A stretch of 60,134 bases of DNA from Chloroflexota bacterium (GTDB taxonomy: Bacteria; Chloroflexota; Dehalococcoidia; Lucifugimonadales; GCA-002723415): contig PBKN01000007.1 of assembly GCA_002721445.1 (NCBI GenBank), forward strand, positions 1 through 60,134, in the 5' to 3' direction. The translations under genes were made by a program, and so were the position numbers. Numbering within the stretch: the stretch's first letter is position 1; the number at the start of each line of letters is the position of its first letter. The notes below the pieces were generated by a model, which was not told the origin of the DNA, did not search any database, and was given only the letters and a program-made list of their open reading frames with translations. Positions 1 through 10,190 of this stretch are shown one piece after another.

Positions 1-28
1 AAATAATTAGTGTTTTTTACAGGAAAAT

Positions 29-1123
29 ATGAAAACAGTTAAAGAATTGTCTCTTGGTTTATTAAGTGAACTAGCAATATTGCCGTCTGTTCCTTTTTAT
101 GAAAGCCTAATTCAGGCTAAGATTTGTAAAATTCTAAATCAATATTCTATCTCATATTTTTTTGATTCATTTGGAAATATTATTGCAGAGATTGGTGAGG
201 AATCAGATCATTTAGATCCCATTGCATTTGTGGCTCATATGGATCATCCAGGATTTGAAATTGAAAGAAACCTCGATGGTAAATTAATAGCTTTTCCAAA
301 GGGAGGTATTCCACAGTTTTCTCTAAATCATGAAACTAAAATGTTTTCATTTAATGAGTTAGGCGAGAGAATTCGATGCACAATTTCACCTAATTCTGAA
401 AATCCTAAAACAGTGATAGTGAATTCTGAAGACTTGATTGAAATTGGCTCTCCATTAACTTTTGATTTGATAGATTTTCAAATCAAAGGTGACAAAATTT
501 CTATGAGATCTGCTGATGATTTTGCTGGATGCGCTGCGATTTTGACTAATTTAATTGAAAATTTAGGTAAAGTAGAACGAAAAATTTTTGGAGTGTTTAC
601 TCGAGCAGAAGAAGTGGGATTAATTGGTGCAAGATTGATAGCGAGAGATGAAATTATTCCTAAAAATTCAATAGTAGTTTCTGTCGAAACTAGTTCTGTA
701 ATACCTGTAATCAAGCAAGGTGATGGCCCAGTAATTCGAACAGGTGATGCAACCTATACTTTTAACTCTTTCGCTGAAAATTTATTGAGAGTGGCCGCTA
801 ATCAACTTAAAGATCGAGACGAATCATTTATGTTTCAGAGAAGCTTAATGTCTGCTGGAACTTGTGAAGCTAGTGCTTTTGCTGCTAATGGGTATTTGAC
901 CACAGGCATTGCATTTCCATTAGGGCATTGGCATAACGCAAAAACAAGTATTCCTGACATAAATGGGGGTATTGATGCAGAAAATATTTCGTTAAATGAT
1001 TTTTTGAATGGTGTACTTTTAATGATTGAGTGTTCTAAATTATCCATCTGTCAGTCAAAAGATCCCATAGCACAAAAATTAAAACATGTCCCAGAAGATT
1101 TTGAATCAAGGCTTACTAGTTAG
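29..1123 (+). CDS. M42-like zinc metallopeptidase (aminopeptidase family)
   Basis: Predicted metal-dependent peptidase of the M42/M20 group, 364 aa, cytosolic because no signal peptide or membrane segment is visible. Candidate zinc ligands occur in the expected order: H70 and D72 in VAHMDHPGF, D163/D164 in SADDFAG, the Glu pair E194-E195 in TRAEEVGLIGA, E220 where M42 enzymes usually carry Asp, and a histidine in the C-terminal GHWHN. The ATG follows AGGA at a usable distance. Its last 8 bases overlap the convergent DinB-like gene. The substrate cannot be told from sequence; a related deacylase is an alternative. The family call is inferred from motif order. Confidence 0.75.
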   Translation: MKTVKELSLGLLSELAILPSVPFYESLIQAKICKILNQYSISYFFDSFGNIIAEIGEESDHLDPIAFVAHMDHPGFEIERNLDGKLIAFPKGGIPQFSLNHETKMFSFNELGERIRCTISPNSENPKTVIVNSEDLIEIGSPLTFDLIDFQIKGDKISMRSADDFAGCAAILTNLIENLGKVERKIFGVFTRAEEVGLIGARLIARDEIIPKNSIVVSVETSSVIPVIKQGDGPVIRTGDATYTFNSFAENLLRVAANQLKDRDESFMFQRSLMSAGTCEASAFAANGYLTTGIAFPLGHWHNAKTSIPDINGGIDAENISLNDFLNGVLLMIECSKLSICQSKDPIAQKLKHVPEDFESRLTS

Positions 1124-1763
1124 GTTCTGATCTGTCCCAATCATCCAAAGCCCAATACCCTATAAATGGAACTGAAGAAATCAATTGGATTCCCTGAGCT
1201 TTTTTTAGGCGTTGTATATTGTGTAGGTGAGTTATTTCTTCAAAAAGAATATGTCTGAATGTTGCTTCAAGGTTAATAGTGCTGTTTTTGTAGTCATTCG
1301 AAATAGTTACACCAGATTTGTGTGCTTCAACCATCATTTTCCATTGTTCATTTGAATCTCTAGGAATTACAGGACTATTTTTGAAGAAATCAATCGGGAA
1401 TTTGTTTAGGGCTGTGATTGCTAGATTAATTGATTGGTTCAGAACCACTAGGATATCTGATATTTCCCAGTAAATATCATCATTTAATCTTCGATCGTAG
1501 GGGGAATTTGCTATTGAGTCTAAGTTTGAAAATCCGTGTTCATCATTTTTAAATAAAGTGTTTTCCCAGCGAATTAATAGCCATCTAGGGATCAATGATG
1601 CCATATGGCTAACTTGGTTTCTGATGCTCCATTCCGCCCAAGTCCACTTCTGTGATGTGAAATCTAATTCAATTGACGAAAGGTTTTTCACTTCTTCTTC
1701 TATGATAGAAAATAGATTTAAAAATTCAGGAAATAAATTAATACCTGATTCATTTTTTTGCAT
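1116..1763 (-). CDS. DinB/YfiT-superfamily protein, function unknown
   Basis: A 215-aa protein, probably a four-helix-bundle member of the DinB/YfiT superfamily. Supporting signs are the WSIRNQVSHMASLIPRWL stretch in the N-terminal third and the C-terminal FRHILFEEITHLHN with spaced histidines, the usual metal ligands of the fold. Proteins of this group include bacillithiol- or mycothiol-type S-transferases and many of unknown function, so no reaction is assigned. I start it at the internal ATG at 1763; an in-frame TTG 15 bases upstream (1778) is possible, and neither has a clear ribosome site. It diverges from lhgO and its end overlaps the peptidase gene. Confidence 0.6.
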   Translation of the reverse strand: MQKNESGINLFPEFLNLFSIIEEEVKNLSSIELDFTSQKWTWAEWSIRNQVSHMASLIPRWLLIRWENTLFKNDEHGFSNLDSIANSPYDRRLNDDIYWEISDILVVLNQSINLAITALNKFPIDFFKNSPVIPRDSNEQWKMMVEAHKSGVTISNDYKNSTINLEATFRHILFEEITHLHNIQRLKKAQGIQLISSVPFIGYWALDDWDRSEPN

Positions 1764-1846
1764 TATATTTGTAACCAAATTTTATTTTGGATAAATTAAC
1801 AGATATGATGAATAGTGTCATTAATATTTTGATTGGAGAAATCTAG

Positions 1847-3058
1847 ATGGTAGATAAAAATTATGATTTAGTTGTCATTGGTGGTGGAATTATCGGTTTG
1901 GCTACTGCAATGAGAGTTACAGAAGAATTCCCTGACCTAAAAGTGGCAGTGTTAGAAAAAGAAACTGAAGTCGCACAACATCAGACGGGCCACAATAGTG
2001 GGGTAATTCATGCAGGAATTTATTATGCACCCGGATCACAAAAAGCTAATTTCTGCTCCACAGGAGGTGTATTGCTTCGAGAATACTGTGATAAACACAA
2101 TATTAAATATGATATGTGCGGAAAATTAATCGTTGCAGTGAATGATAATGAAGTTCCTATGTTAATGGATTTGTATGAAAGAGGTACAGCAAATGGAGCC
2201 TTGGGATTAAAAATCATCGAAAAAGAAGAAATTACTGATTATGAGCCACATTCAACAGGAGTCAAAGCTATTTTTTCTCCCAATACAGGAATCATTGATT
2301 ATACAGAAGTATCTAAATCTTATGCTACTCAAATGATGGAAGCGGGAGGCGATTTGATTACTGGAACTGAATTAAAATCAATTTCAGAAAAAGATGGACA
2401 AATTTATCTCGAAACTACTGAAGGAACTATTACCGCTAAAAAAATATTAAACTGTGCAGGTCTTCATGCTGACAGGGTAGCAAAAATGATGGGTGTAGAT
2501 ATGGGAGTGAAAATCATTCCTTTTCGAGGGGAATATTTTTCTTTAATTCCTGAAAGATCAGATATGGTAAAAGGATTAATTTATCCAGTACCAAACCCTA
2601 ATTTACCTTTTTTGGGAGTTCATTTTACGAGAAGAGTCAATGGGTCTGTTGAAGCTGGCCCTAATGCTGTTTTAGCTTTTGCTAGAGAAGGATACAAAAA
2701 AACTAAAATTAATTTTGGGGATGCTTTTGAAACTTTGACTTATTCAGGGTTTTTAAAAATGTCTTTGAAGTACTGGACTGTTGGGATGAAGGAACAGTAC
2801 AGATCTTTAGTGAAAGGATCGTTTGTTAAGTCTTTACAAACTTTAATTCCAGAAATTACAAGCAAAGACTTATATTCACCTGGTGCTGGAGTTAGAGCTC
2901 AAGCAGTAGCTAAAAATGGAGCCTTACTCCAAGATTTTAGTATTGCAGAAACAGAAAATGCTATTCATGTGTTGAATGCTCCTTCTCCTGGTGCAACAGC
3001 ATCGTTAACTATCAGCAAATATATATTGGATTTAATGAAAAAATCATTTTCTTATTAA
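1847..3058 (+). CDS. lhgO: L-2-hydroxyglutarate oxidase, FAD-dependent
   Basis: FAD-dependent oxidase/dehydrogenase of the DAO family, 403 aa, expected to oxidise L-2-hydroxyglutarate to 2-oxoglutarate and pass electrons to the membrane quinone pool. The dinucleotide-binding GxGxxG is at G12-G14-G17 and the FAD ribose-binding acid is E37. The motif HNSGVIHAG (49-57), typical of LhgO, lies directly after, and the C-terminal half carries GAGVRAQ and SPGATASL. The length matches the family. GGAG lies 8 bases before the ATG. The gene stands alone and is followed by the rRNA promoter region. Other DAO-family oxidases are less likely because of the HNSGVIHAG signature. Confidence 0.87.
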   Translation: MVDKNYDLVVIGGGIIGLATAMRVTEEFPDLKVAVLEKETEVAQHQTGHNSGVIHAGIYYAPGSQKANFCSTGGVLLREYCDKHNIKYDMCGKLIVAVNDNEVPMLMDLYERGTANGALGLKIIEKEEITDYEPHSTGVKAIFSPNTGIIDYTEVSKSYATQMMEAGGDLITGTELKSISEKDGQIYLETTEGTITAKKILNCAGLHADRVAKMMGVDMGVKIIPFRGEYFSLIPERSDMVKGLIYPVPNPNLPFLGVHFTRRVNGSVEAGPNAVLAFAREGYKKTKINFGDAFETLTYSGFLKMSLKYWTVGMKEQYRSLVKGSFVKSLQTLIPEITSKDLYSPGAGVRAQAVAKNGALLQDFSIAETENAIHVLNAPSPGATASLTISKYILDLMKKSFSY

Positions 3059-3086
3059 TTTGCTAGTATTTTGATTGGTTCAGCTA

Positions 3087-3115
3087 TTGACTACTCAATG
3101 AGGTGAGTTTACTAT
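3087..3115 (+). promoter_or_regulatory. Sigma70-type promoter of the 16S rRNA unit
   Basis: TTGACT at 3087-3092, a 17-base spacer and TACTAT at 3110-3115 give a near-consensus housekeeping promoter about 80 bases before the mature 16S start. It is followed by two small stem-loops (CCCTT/AAGGG near 3124-3138 and TTTGGC/GCCAAA near 3143-3157), as in rRNA leaders. Seen in sequence; not tested. Confidence 0.7.
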
Positions 3116-3159
3116 TACTTTCTGCCCTTATTTTAAGGGTTATTTGGCTTCGCCAAAGC

Positions 3160-3187
3160 ACCTTAACAACTAGATAGTAGAAGGAAA
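3160..3187 (+). ncRNA. 5' half of the 16S pre-rRNA processing stem
   Basis: This 28-base leader segment is complementary to 4857-4884 downstream of the 16S at 26 of 28 positions, with two A-C mismatches. Together they form a long double strand enclosing the 16S, the usual RNase III processing stem. tRNA-Ala lies outside it. Confidence 0.75.
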
Positions 3188-3195
3188 CCGTTATA

Positions 3196-4708
<1,513 letters not shown>

Positions 4709-4715
4709 GGGAGTA

Positions 4716-4737
4716 GAAACATTTTTATTAATGTTTC
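4716..4737 (+). other. Stem-loop in the 3' flank of the 16S
   Basis: GAAACATT (4716-4723) and AATGTTTC (4730-4737) form a perfect 8-bp stem with a 6-base loop, 10 bases past the 16S end and inside the region enclosed by the processing stem. No T-run follows directly, so a role in processing is more likely than termination. Confidence 0.5.
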
Positions 4738-4856
4738 AGGTCGATCGTCAGAATAGATTTTGACAAATTAAGTTGAGCATGACTCTTTTTATTAAGAGGG
4801 AGTTCCTTAAAATATGAATTAATCTTATAAAAATCCGACGTTTTTTTTGAATTTTT

Positions 4857-4884
4857 TTTCCTTCCACTATCCAGTTGTTAAGGT
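4857..4884 (+). ncRNA. 3' half of the 16S pre-rRNA processing stem
   Basis: Pairs with 3160-3187 at 26 of 28 positions. It ends 12 bases before tRNA-Ala. Two T-runs (near 4841-4848 and 4852-4859) lie just upstream. The rest of the spacer from 4738 to 4856 shows no gene. Confidence 0.75.
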
Positions 4885-4896
4885 CAGCTTCAATCA

Positions 4897-4972
4897 GGGG
4901 CTGTAGCTCAGTTGGGAGAGCACCTGCTTTGCAAGCAGGGGGTCAGGAGTTCGAGCCTCCTCAGCTCCACCA
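4897..4972 (+). tRNA. tRNA-Ala (anticodon TGC)
   Basis: A full cloverleaf: acceptor GGGGCTG with CAGCTCC, D-arm GCTC...GAGC, anticodon stem CCTGC/GCAGG with loop TTTGCAA (anticodon TGC), T-arm AGGAG-TTCGAGC-CTCCT. The acceptor has the G3-U70 wobble pair, the alanine identity element. The discriminator A is at 4969 and CCA is encoded at 4970-4972. It sits 190 bases after the 16S, the place of the 16S-23S spacer tRNA in classical rRNA operons, although no 23S follows. Confidence 0.96.
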
Positions 4973-5030
4973 AATCAATTTGTGTCAGTGGTTTTATGTT
5001 AAATTTTTAAGGATTAAAAGGTTAGCAAAA

Positions 5031-5573
5031 TCACTTTGTTATTTGTGATATATTTGAATATAGTTCAGATTTAGATATTGCTCCAACCCATCTCGTATTT
5101 ATAATTCCATCTTTATTTATAAAAAATGTTACAGGCAATCCAATAACTCCATAATCTATTGAAATTCTTCCGTCTATATCCATGCCATTTGGGTAAGTGA
5201 TGTTGTATTCAGATATATAATTTTTTGCTTCTATTTCAGTATCTTGGATGTTGATTCCAATAAATTTTATTTTTTGATCAGTTAATTCTTTATAAGTTTT
5301 TTCTAGTAATTCAGATTCTTCTCTACAAGGGGGGCACCACGAAGCCCAAAAATTTATTACTAATGGATCACCTATATATTCTGAAAGAGTTATATCTTTA
5401 GAATTTATTATAGAATTAAATTCGAAATCGGGTGCTTTCTCGCCTACTCTAGTAAATCCACTTTTGCTCGAAGTTGATTTATCATTTGTAAGGCCTTTAG
5501 CGAATAAAAATATAATTCCTAAAATTAACGATATTGAAATAATTATTAAAGTGATTTTAAGTTTTTTCTTCAT
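5031..5573 (-). CDS. TlpA/ResA-like membrane-anchored thiol-disulfide oxidoreductase
   Basis: A 180-aa thioredoxin-fold protein held at the outer face of the membrane by one N-terminal segment (about residues 7-26 after MKKKLK). The redox site is WASWC80-P-P-C83, and the cis-proline is in GLPVTFF (P146). The family reduces or isomerises disulfides outside the cytoplasm, often for cytochrome c maturation, but no such genes are near, so the partner is unknown. It is convergent to the rRNA unit and divergent from tal across 165-180 bases that hold no other gene. Confidence 0.85.
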   Translation of the reverse strand: MKKKLKITLIIISISLILGIIFLFAKGLTNDKSTSSKSGFTRVGEKAPDFEFNSIINSKDITLSEYIGDPLVINFWASWCPPCREESELLEKTYKELTDQKIKFIGINIQDTEIEAKNYISEYNITYPNGMDIDGRISIDYGVIGLPVTFFINKDGIINTRWVGAISKSELYSNISQITK

Positions 5574-5752
5574 TAATAATTTTATTCCCAGTTGTTTATA
5601 AAAAGAATTATTTATTTTTCTAAATATATTTATTTTAAATTAGCCTAAGCAACTATTCAATTTTTTTTATGGAATTTAGATTATTTAATGTATTATTATA
5701 TAATTCACTTTATTTTTAGAAAATGCATTATTAATTAATGAGGGTGGGAAAT

Positions 5753-6862
5753 ATGAATAATATACTTAAAGCTCAATTATTAGGACAGTCTATTTGGTAT
5801 GACAATATAAATAGAGAATTAATTAATAATGGTTATATAAAAAATTTATTAGATATAGGGGTTACTGGCCTTACTTCAAATCCTACATTGTTTGAAAAAG
5901 CAATTTCTAGTAGTAAATTATATGATGATGATTTGTTAAATTTGTCAAAATCAGGTTTGTCTAATGAGCAAATTTTCGAATCTTTAGCTATTGATGATAT
6001 AAGAAATGTAGCAAAATTATTACTACCCATTTATAAAGAAACTAATAAAAAAGATGGTTATGTCTCTTTAGAAGTGAATCCTAATCTTGCATTTAATAGT
6101 AAAGGAACTATACAGGAGGCAAAAAGGATATTTAATAAATTAGATTCTCCTAATATTATGATTAAAGTCCCTGGAACTAATGAAGGAGTTATTGCATTAA
6201 AGGAATTAATTAGTGAAGGAATAAATATCAATGTAACTTTAATTTTTTCACAAGAATCTTATTTTAGAGTAAGAGAAGGTTATATATCAGGTCTAGAGAA
6301 ATTTGAAAAGAATGGCGGAGATTTATCTCAAGTACATTCGGTAGCTTCATTTTTTATTAGTAGAGTTGATACAATAATTGATAATCAATTAAATATGCTT
6401 CCGTCTGATTTACATTTTATCAGACAAAAACTATTAAGTTCTATAGGCATTAGTAATGCTAAGATTGCTTATGAAGCTTTTAAAAATACATTTAATTCTG
6501 AAAGATTTAAGCAGTTATTAACGAAAGGGGCGAATGTGCAAAGGCCACTTTGGGCAAGTACTAGTACAAAAAACCGTGATTTAAGTGATGTTCTATATAT
6601 AGATTCTTTAATTGGAGAAAATACAGTCAATACAGTACCAGATAATACTTTGAAAGCTTTTATTGATCATGGATCACCTAGTATTAGATTATATGATGGT
6701 GTTTTTCAAGCAGAGGAAAATATTGGATTATTAGAGTCTAATGGAATAAATTTAGATAAATCTTTAGATCAATTATTGATTGAAGGTATTCAATCTTTTA
6801 CTCAATCGTACGACGAATTGATACTTAATATTGAGTCAAAAATTAAGAGTTTGAGTCATTAA
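5753..6862 (+). CDS. tal: Transaldolase
   Basis: Cytosolic enzyme of the non-oxidative pentose phosphate pathway, moving a dihydroxyacetone unit between sugar phosphates. From the chosen start it is 369 aa, the size of the long (actinobacterial/cyanobacterial) form. Family signatures are GVTGLTSNPTLFEKAI (36-51), YVSLEVNP (103-110) and IMIKVPGTNEG, where K138 is the Schiff-base lysine. I use the ATG at 5753 because GAGGGTGG sits at the right distance; the ATG at 5738 lies within or before this ribosome site. It is followed by pgi after 4 bases, a pair that is fused in some bacteria. Confidence 0.93.
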   Translation: MNNILKAQLLGQSIWYDNINRELINNGYIKNLLDIGVTGLTSNPTLFEKAISSSKLYDDDLLNLSKSGLSNEQIFESLAIDDIRNVAKLLLPIYKETNKKDGYVSLEVNPNLAFNSKGTIQEAKRIFNKLDSPNIMIKVPGTNEGVIALKELISEGININVTLIFSQESYFRVREGYISGLEKFEKNGGDLSQVHSVASFFISRVDTIIDNQLNMLPSDLHFIRQKLLSSIGISNAKIAYEAFKNTFNSERFKQLLTKGANVQRPLWASTSTKNRDLSDVLYIDSLIGENTVNTVPDNTLKAFIDHGSPSIRLYDGVFQAEENIGLLESNGINLDKSLDQLLIEGIQSFTQSYDELILNIESKIKSLSH

Positions 6863-6866
6863 TAAA

Positions 6867-8447
6867 ATGTCTTGGGAAAATCAATATAATGAAAATTTAA
6901 ATTATTTAATTAATCATAATCTTATAAGTCGTTTATGGTCTAATGATTATGGTTTGTGGAATTTCAACTCTGAAGATTCTATTGATAAGTTAGGATGGCT
7001 TAATATATTAGATTTCATTAACAATAAAAAAGAATATATATATAAAATTAAAGATGAAATATGGAATGAAAATTTTAATCAAATTGTATTGTTAGGTATG
7101 GGAGGTAGTAGTTTAGGTGCTGAAGTAATCTATAAAATATGTCAATTAAAAGAACCTCATCTTAATCTTTTGGTGGTAGATACAACTGTGCCAGATAGTA
7201 TAAACTTTTTTTTAGAAAAAATAGATTTGGAAAAGTCACTTTTTATAGTAGCTTCTAAATCCGGAGCTACTTTGGAACCTTTACTTTTATATAAATTTTT
7301 TAAAGATAAATTAAAAAATATCTTTAAAGATGAAAACGAATTAGGTAAGCGGTTTTTGGCTATTACAGATGAAGGTACTCCTTTAGGAGATTTAGCTTTA
7401 AAGGATAAATTTCGTCATGTAATATATAACCCATCAAATATAGGTGGAAGATATTCAGTACTTTCGTTTTTTGGATTGATTCCGGCAGTATTGTGTGGAA
7501 TAGATTTAGATTTACTATTAAATAAGGCTAAGCTTATAGAAGAAGAATCTAAGTCTTCAGATCTAGATATTAATTCTGCAGCTAGATTAAGTGCTTTTAT
7601 GGCTGCTATGTTTTCATCTGGAAAAGATAAGATGACATTAGTTATAAGTGAAAAAATAAAAACTCTTGGTATGTGGATTGAACAATTAGTGGCAGAAAGT
7701 TCAGGTAAAGATGGAGTTGGCTTGATTCCAATATATGATGAACCATTAATTTCTGAAGAATTATATTCTGATGATAGGTGTTTTATTTATATTAAAATTG
7801 GACAGGATAAAAGATTAGATTCTTTTATTGATAAAATTGATGAATATGGACATCCATCAATAAAGTTTGAATTAGATAATGAATATGATATAGCTGGAGA
7901 ATTTTTTAGATGGGAGTTTGCTACGGCTTTATTGGGAGCTTTTTTGAACATCAATCCTTTTGATCAACCAAACGGCCAATTATCTAAAGATATTACAGCT
8001 AGGTTTTTATCAGAAGATATATCTTTTTCAGATAATGAATTACCATATTCTTTTTCATCTTTGAAAGAAATGTTATTATCTGCTAAACATAATAGTTACT
8101 TAGCAATTATGGCATATATAGACAATAATTATGAAACAAGTCAAATTCTTGAATCGTTAAGAAAAAGAATTGTTTCTGAATATGGAATAGCTACAACTTT
8201 AGGTTATGGACCTAGATTTTTACATTCAACAGGTCAATTACACAAAGGGGGAATTAATTCAGGTTTATTTTTGCAAATTACTGAAAGTAATAAGTTAGAC
8301 TTTAATGTTCCTGATGAAACATACTCCTTTAGTAAATTATTATCTTCACAAGCCCTTGGAGATAGATTGGCATTAGCTTTAAATGCTAGAAAAGTAATGC
8401 ACATTGACATTGGTAGCAATCTATTATCTTTAGAAGATTTAAATTAA
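6867..8447 (+). CDS. pgi: Glucose-6-phosphate isomerase
   Basis: Interconverts glucose 6-phosphate and fructose 6-phosphate in the cytosol. The 526-aa chain has the two SIS-domain signatures: GMGGSSLGAEV (77-87) and SKSGATLEP (130-138), which bind the sugar phosphate, followed by GGRYSVLSFFG and a C-terminal GPRFLHSTGQLHKGG stretch with the catalytic histidine/lysine region. The gene starts 4 bases after tal, so the two are surely cotranscribed and link glycolysis with the pentose phosphate pathway. Length is close to that of the Pgi forms often found next to transaldolase. It is one of the most AT-rich genes of the window, like tal. Confidence 0.93.
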   Translation: MSWENQYNENLNYLINHNLISRLWSNDYGLWNFNSEDSIDKLGWLNILDFINNKKEYIYKIKDEIWNENFNQIVLLGMGGSSLGAEVIYKICQLKEPHLNLLVVDTTVPDSINFFLEKIDLEKSLFIVASKSGATLEPLLLYKFFKDKLKNIFKDENELGKRFLAITDEGTPLGDLALKDKFRHVIYNPSNIGGRYSVLSFFGLIPAVLCGIDLDLLLNKAKLIEEESKSSDLDINSAARLSAFMAAMFSSGKDKMTLVISEKIKTLGMWIEQLVAESSGKDGVGLIPIYDEPLISEELYSDDRCFIYIKIGQDKRLDSFIDKIDEYGHPSIKFELDNEYDIAGEFFRWEFATALLGAFLNINPFDQPNGQLSKDITARFLSEDISFSDNELPYSFSSLKEMLLSAKHNSYLAIMAYIDNNYETSQILESLRKRIVSEYGIATTLGYGPRFLHSTGQLHKGGINSGLFLQITESNKLDFNVPDETYSFSKLLSSQALGDRLALALNARKVMHIDIGSNLLSLEDLN

Positions 8448-8482
8448 TTGATTTAAATCATAAAGAATATTATGCATGTACT

Positions 8483-8509
8483 AATAATCTAGCTTAAACT
8501 AGTGTTATT
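8483..8509. promoter_or_regulatory. Imperfect inverted repeat between pgi and the iron-type permease gene
   Basis: AATAATCTAG and CTAGTGTTATT form an imperfect inverted repeat around CTTAAA. It is followed by ATTTTACTT, so it may be the pgi terminator; alternatively it is an operator for the downstream transporter. It does not match the classical DtxR/IdeR box. The remaining bases between 8448 and 8594 show no gene. Confidence 0.3.
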
Positions 8510-8594
8510 ATTTTACTTAGTATATAATTGATTTCAGTTTTAAACATTATATCTTTAATTTATTAATTTGCTTTCAAGATAAGAAATTTTATAT

Positions 8595-10190
8595 ATGAAT
8601 ATAGGTATTTCATTTAAAAAGCTACCTCCAATATATATTACATTAACAGTGGTATTTATAATTTTTATTATGGTATTACCTTTTTTATATTTATTTTTGA
8701 GAGTATCTGAAGCTAATCTTCAAGTTTTAAATGTTTTTTTTACCATGAATTATGTATATATAATATTAAGATCAGTATTATTAATGATTCTTGTTTCATT
8801 AATAACCTTATTTATTGCATTGCCTTTGGCTTGGATTAATGTTCGTGCGGCACTGCCAATGCCTAATGTTTGGGCGGTATTATTATCTTTGCCATTAGTT
8901 ATACCTACTTATGTAGGAGCATTTCTATATTCATCAATATTAGGGCCAAGAGGAATTTTACAGGAATTATTAGAATCAATCTTTGGTATTAAAGAAATAC
9001 CGGATATACATGGTTTGTTTGGCGCAACTTTAGTTTTATCTTTATTGAGTTTTCCATATCTATTTTTAATATTGAAGAGTTCAATTACTAACTTAGATTC
9101 AACTTTGATTGAATCTTCAAGATTATTAGGGCATAGTAAAATTAAAACGTTTTTTAAAATTTCTTTACCACAATTAAGACCTTCAATTATAGCTGGCACT
9201 TTATTTGTATCCTTATATACTCTATCTGATTTTGGGGCTGTTTCTTTAATGAGATACAATACTCTTACTTGGGCAATTTATCAGCAATATCAGTCAATAA
9301 TTGATCGTTCAATAATTTCTTTAATATCTCTAGCATTAGTATTAATTGCTGTATTAATTATTTTTATTGAATCCAAGTTTAGAAATAAAAGTAAATATTA
9401 TAAAATAGGTACTGGAACTAGTCCTAGAAATAAAAAAACAGACTTAGGTGTTTGGAGTATACCTGTTCTTTTTATTTTTGGATTAATTGTATTTCTTTCA
9501 TTAATTTTACCTTTATCAGGATTATTCTTTTGGTTAATTAGAGGAGTGTCAGCAGGTGAGCCTTTAGTATTTATTTGGGAGCTTATATATAATTCTTTAT
9601 TTTTATCGATTGCAACTTCTTTAGCTACAGTGTTTCTTTCAATGTGTATGGCAATATTTTTGGTTAGGTATAATTTAATTATAAATAAGTATTTGGAAAT
9701 AATAAGTTTAGTAGGTTATGTATTGCCAGGTGTAGTTATAGCTATTTCTTTGGTATATTTTGGAATAAATTTTGTAGGATTTATATATCAAACAAAGTTA
9801 TTATTAATAATTGCATGTATAATTTTAGCTTTTCCAGTAGCTTTAGGTAATTCTAAGGCTGTTCTTTTACAAATTAATCCTGAAATTGAAGACTCTGCTA
9901 AAATATTAAGTAAAAATTTTCTTTCTGTAATTATATATGTACTTATTCCTATGATGAAATCTGGTTTGATCATGAGTTTTGCTTTAGTATTTTTACTTAC
10001 TATGAAGGAACTTCCTGCAACTTTAATTTTGGGTCCTTTAGGGTTTCAGACTTTAGCTACATCAATATGGAGTTCTGCTTCTGAAGCTTATTTTGCTCGT
10101 GCGGCTGCACCAGCATTATCTATAATTTTTTTGTCATTATTACCTTTGATATTATTAATGAAATCTGAGGATAGACCTGGAATATTATGA
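8595..10190 (+). CDS. ABC transporter permease, ferric iron (FbpB) type
   Basis: Integral membrane protein of 531 aa built from two fused permease halves, each with about six hydrophobic segments and an EAA-type loop that contacts the ATPase (near ESSRLLGHSKIKTFFKISLP and, in the second half, EDSAKILSKNFLSVIIYVLIP). The first half has LPLAWINVRAALP and LPLVIPTYVGAF, typical of the FbpB/ThiP group of iron(III) and thiamine permeases. The ATPase gene overlaps by 4 bases (ATGA). A DtxR-type regulator follows, which favours iron. No periplasmic binding protein gene is next to it, so one encoded elsewhere must be assumed. Thiamine or another substrate remains possible. Confidence 0.82.
   Translation: MNIGISFKKLPPIYITLTVVFIIFIMVLPFLYLFLRVSEANLQVLNVFFTMNYVYIILRSVLLMILVSLITLFIALPLAWINVRAALPMPNVWAVLLSLPLVIPTYVGAFLYSSILGPRGILQELLESIFGIKEIPDIHGLFGATLVLSLLSFPYLFLILKSSITNLDSTLIESSRLLGHSKIKTFFKISLPQLRPSIIAGTLFVSLYTLSDFGAVSLMRYNTLTWAIYQQYQSIIDRSIISLISLALVLIAVLIIFIESKFRNKSKYYKIGTGTSPRNKKTDLGVWSIPVLFIFGLIVFLSLILPLSGLFFWLIRGVSAGEPLVFIWELIYNSLFLSIATSLATVFLSMCMAIFLVRYNLIINKYLEIISLVGYVLPGVVIAISLVYFGINFVGFIYQTKLLLIIACIILAFPVALGNSKAVLLQINPEIEDSAKILSKNFLSVIIYVLIPMMKSGLIMSFALVFLLTMKELPATLILGPLGFQTLATSIWSSASEAYFARAAAPALSIIFLSLLPLILLMKSEDRPGIL

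Noticed and set aside
4753-4780. Promoter for tRNA-Ala starting from TTGACA in the 16S 3' flank
   Set aside because: No acceptable -10 box is found 16-18 bases downstream.
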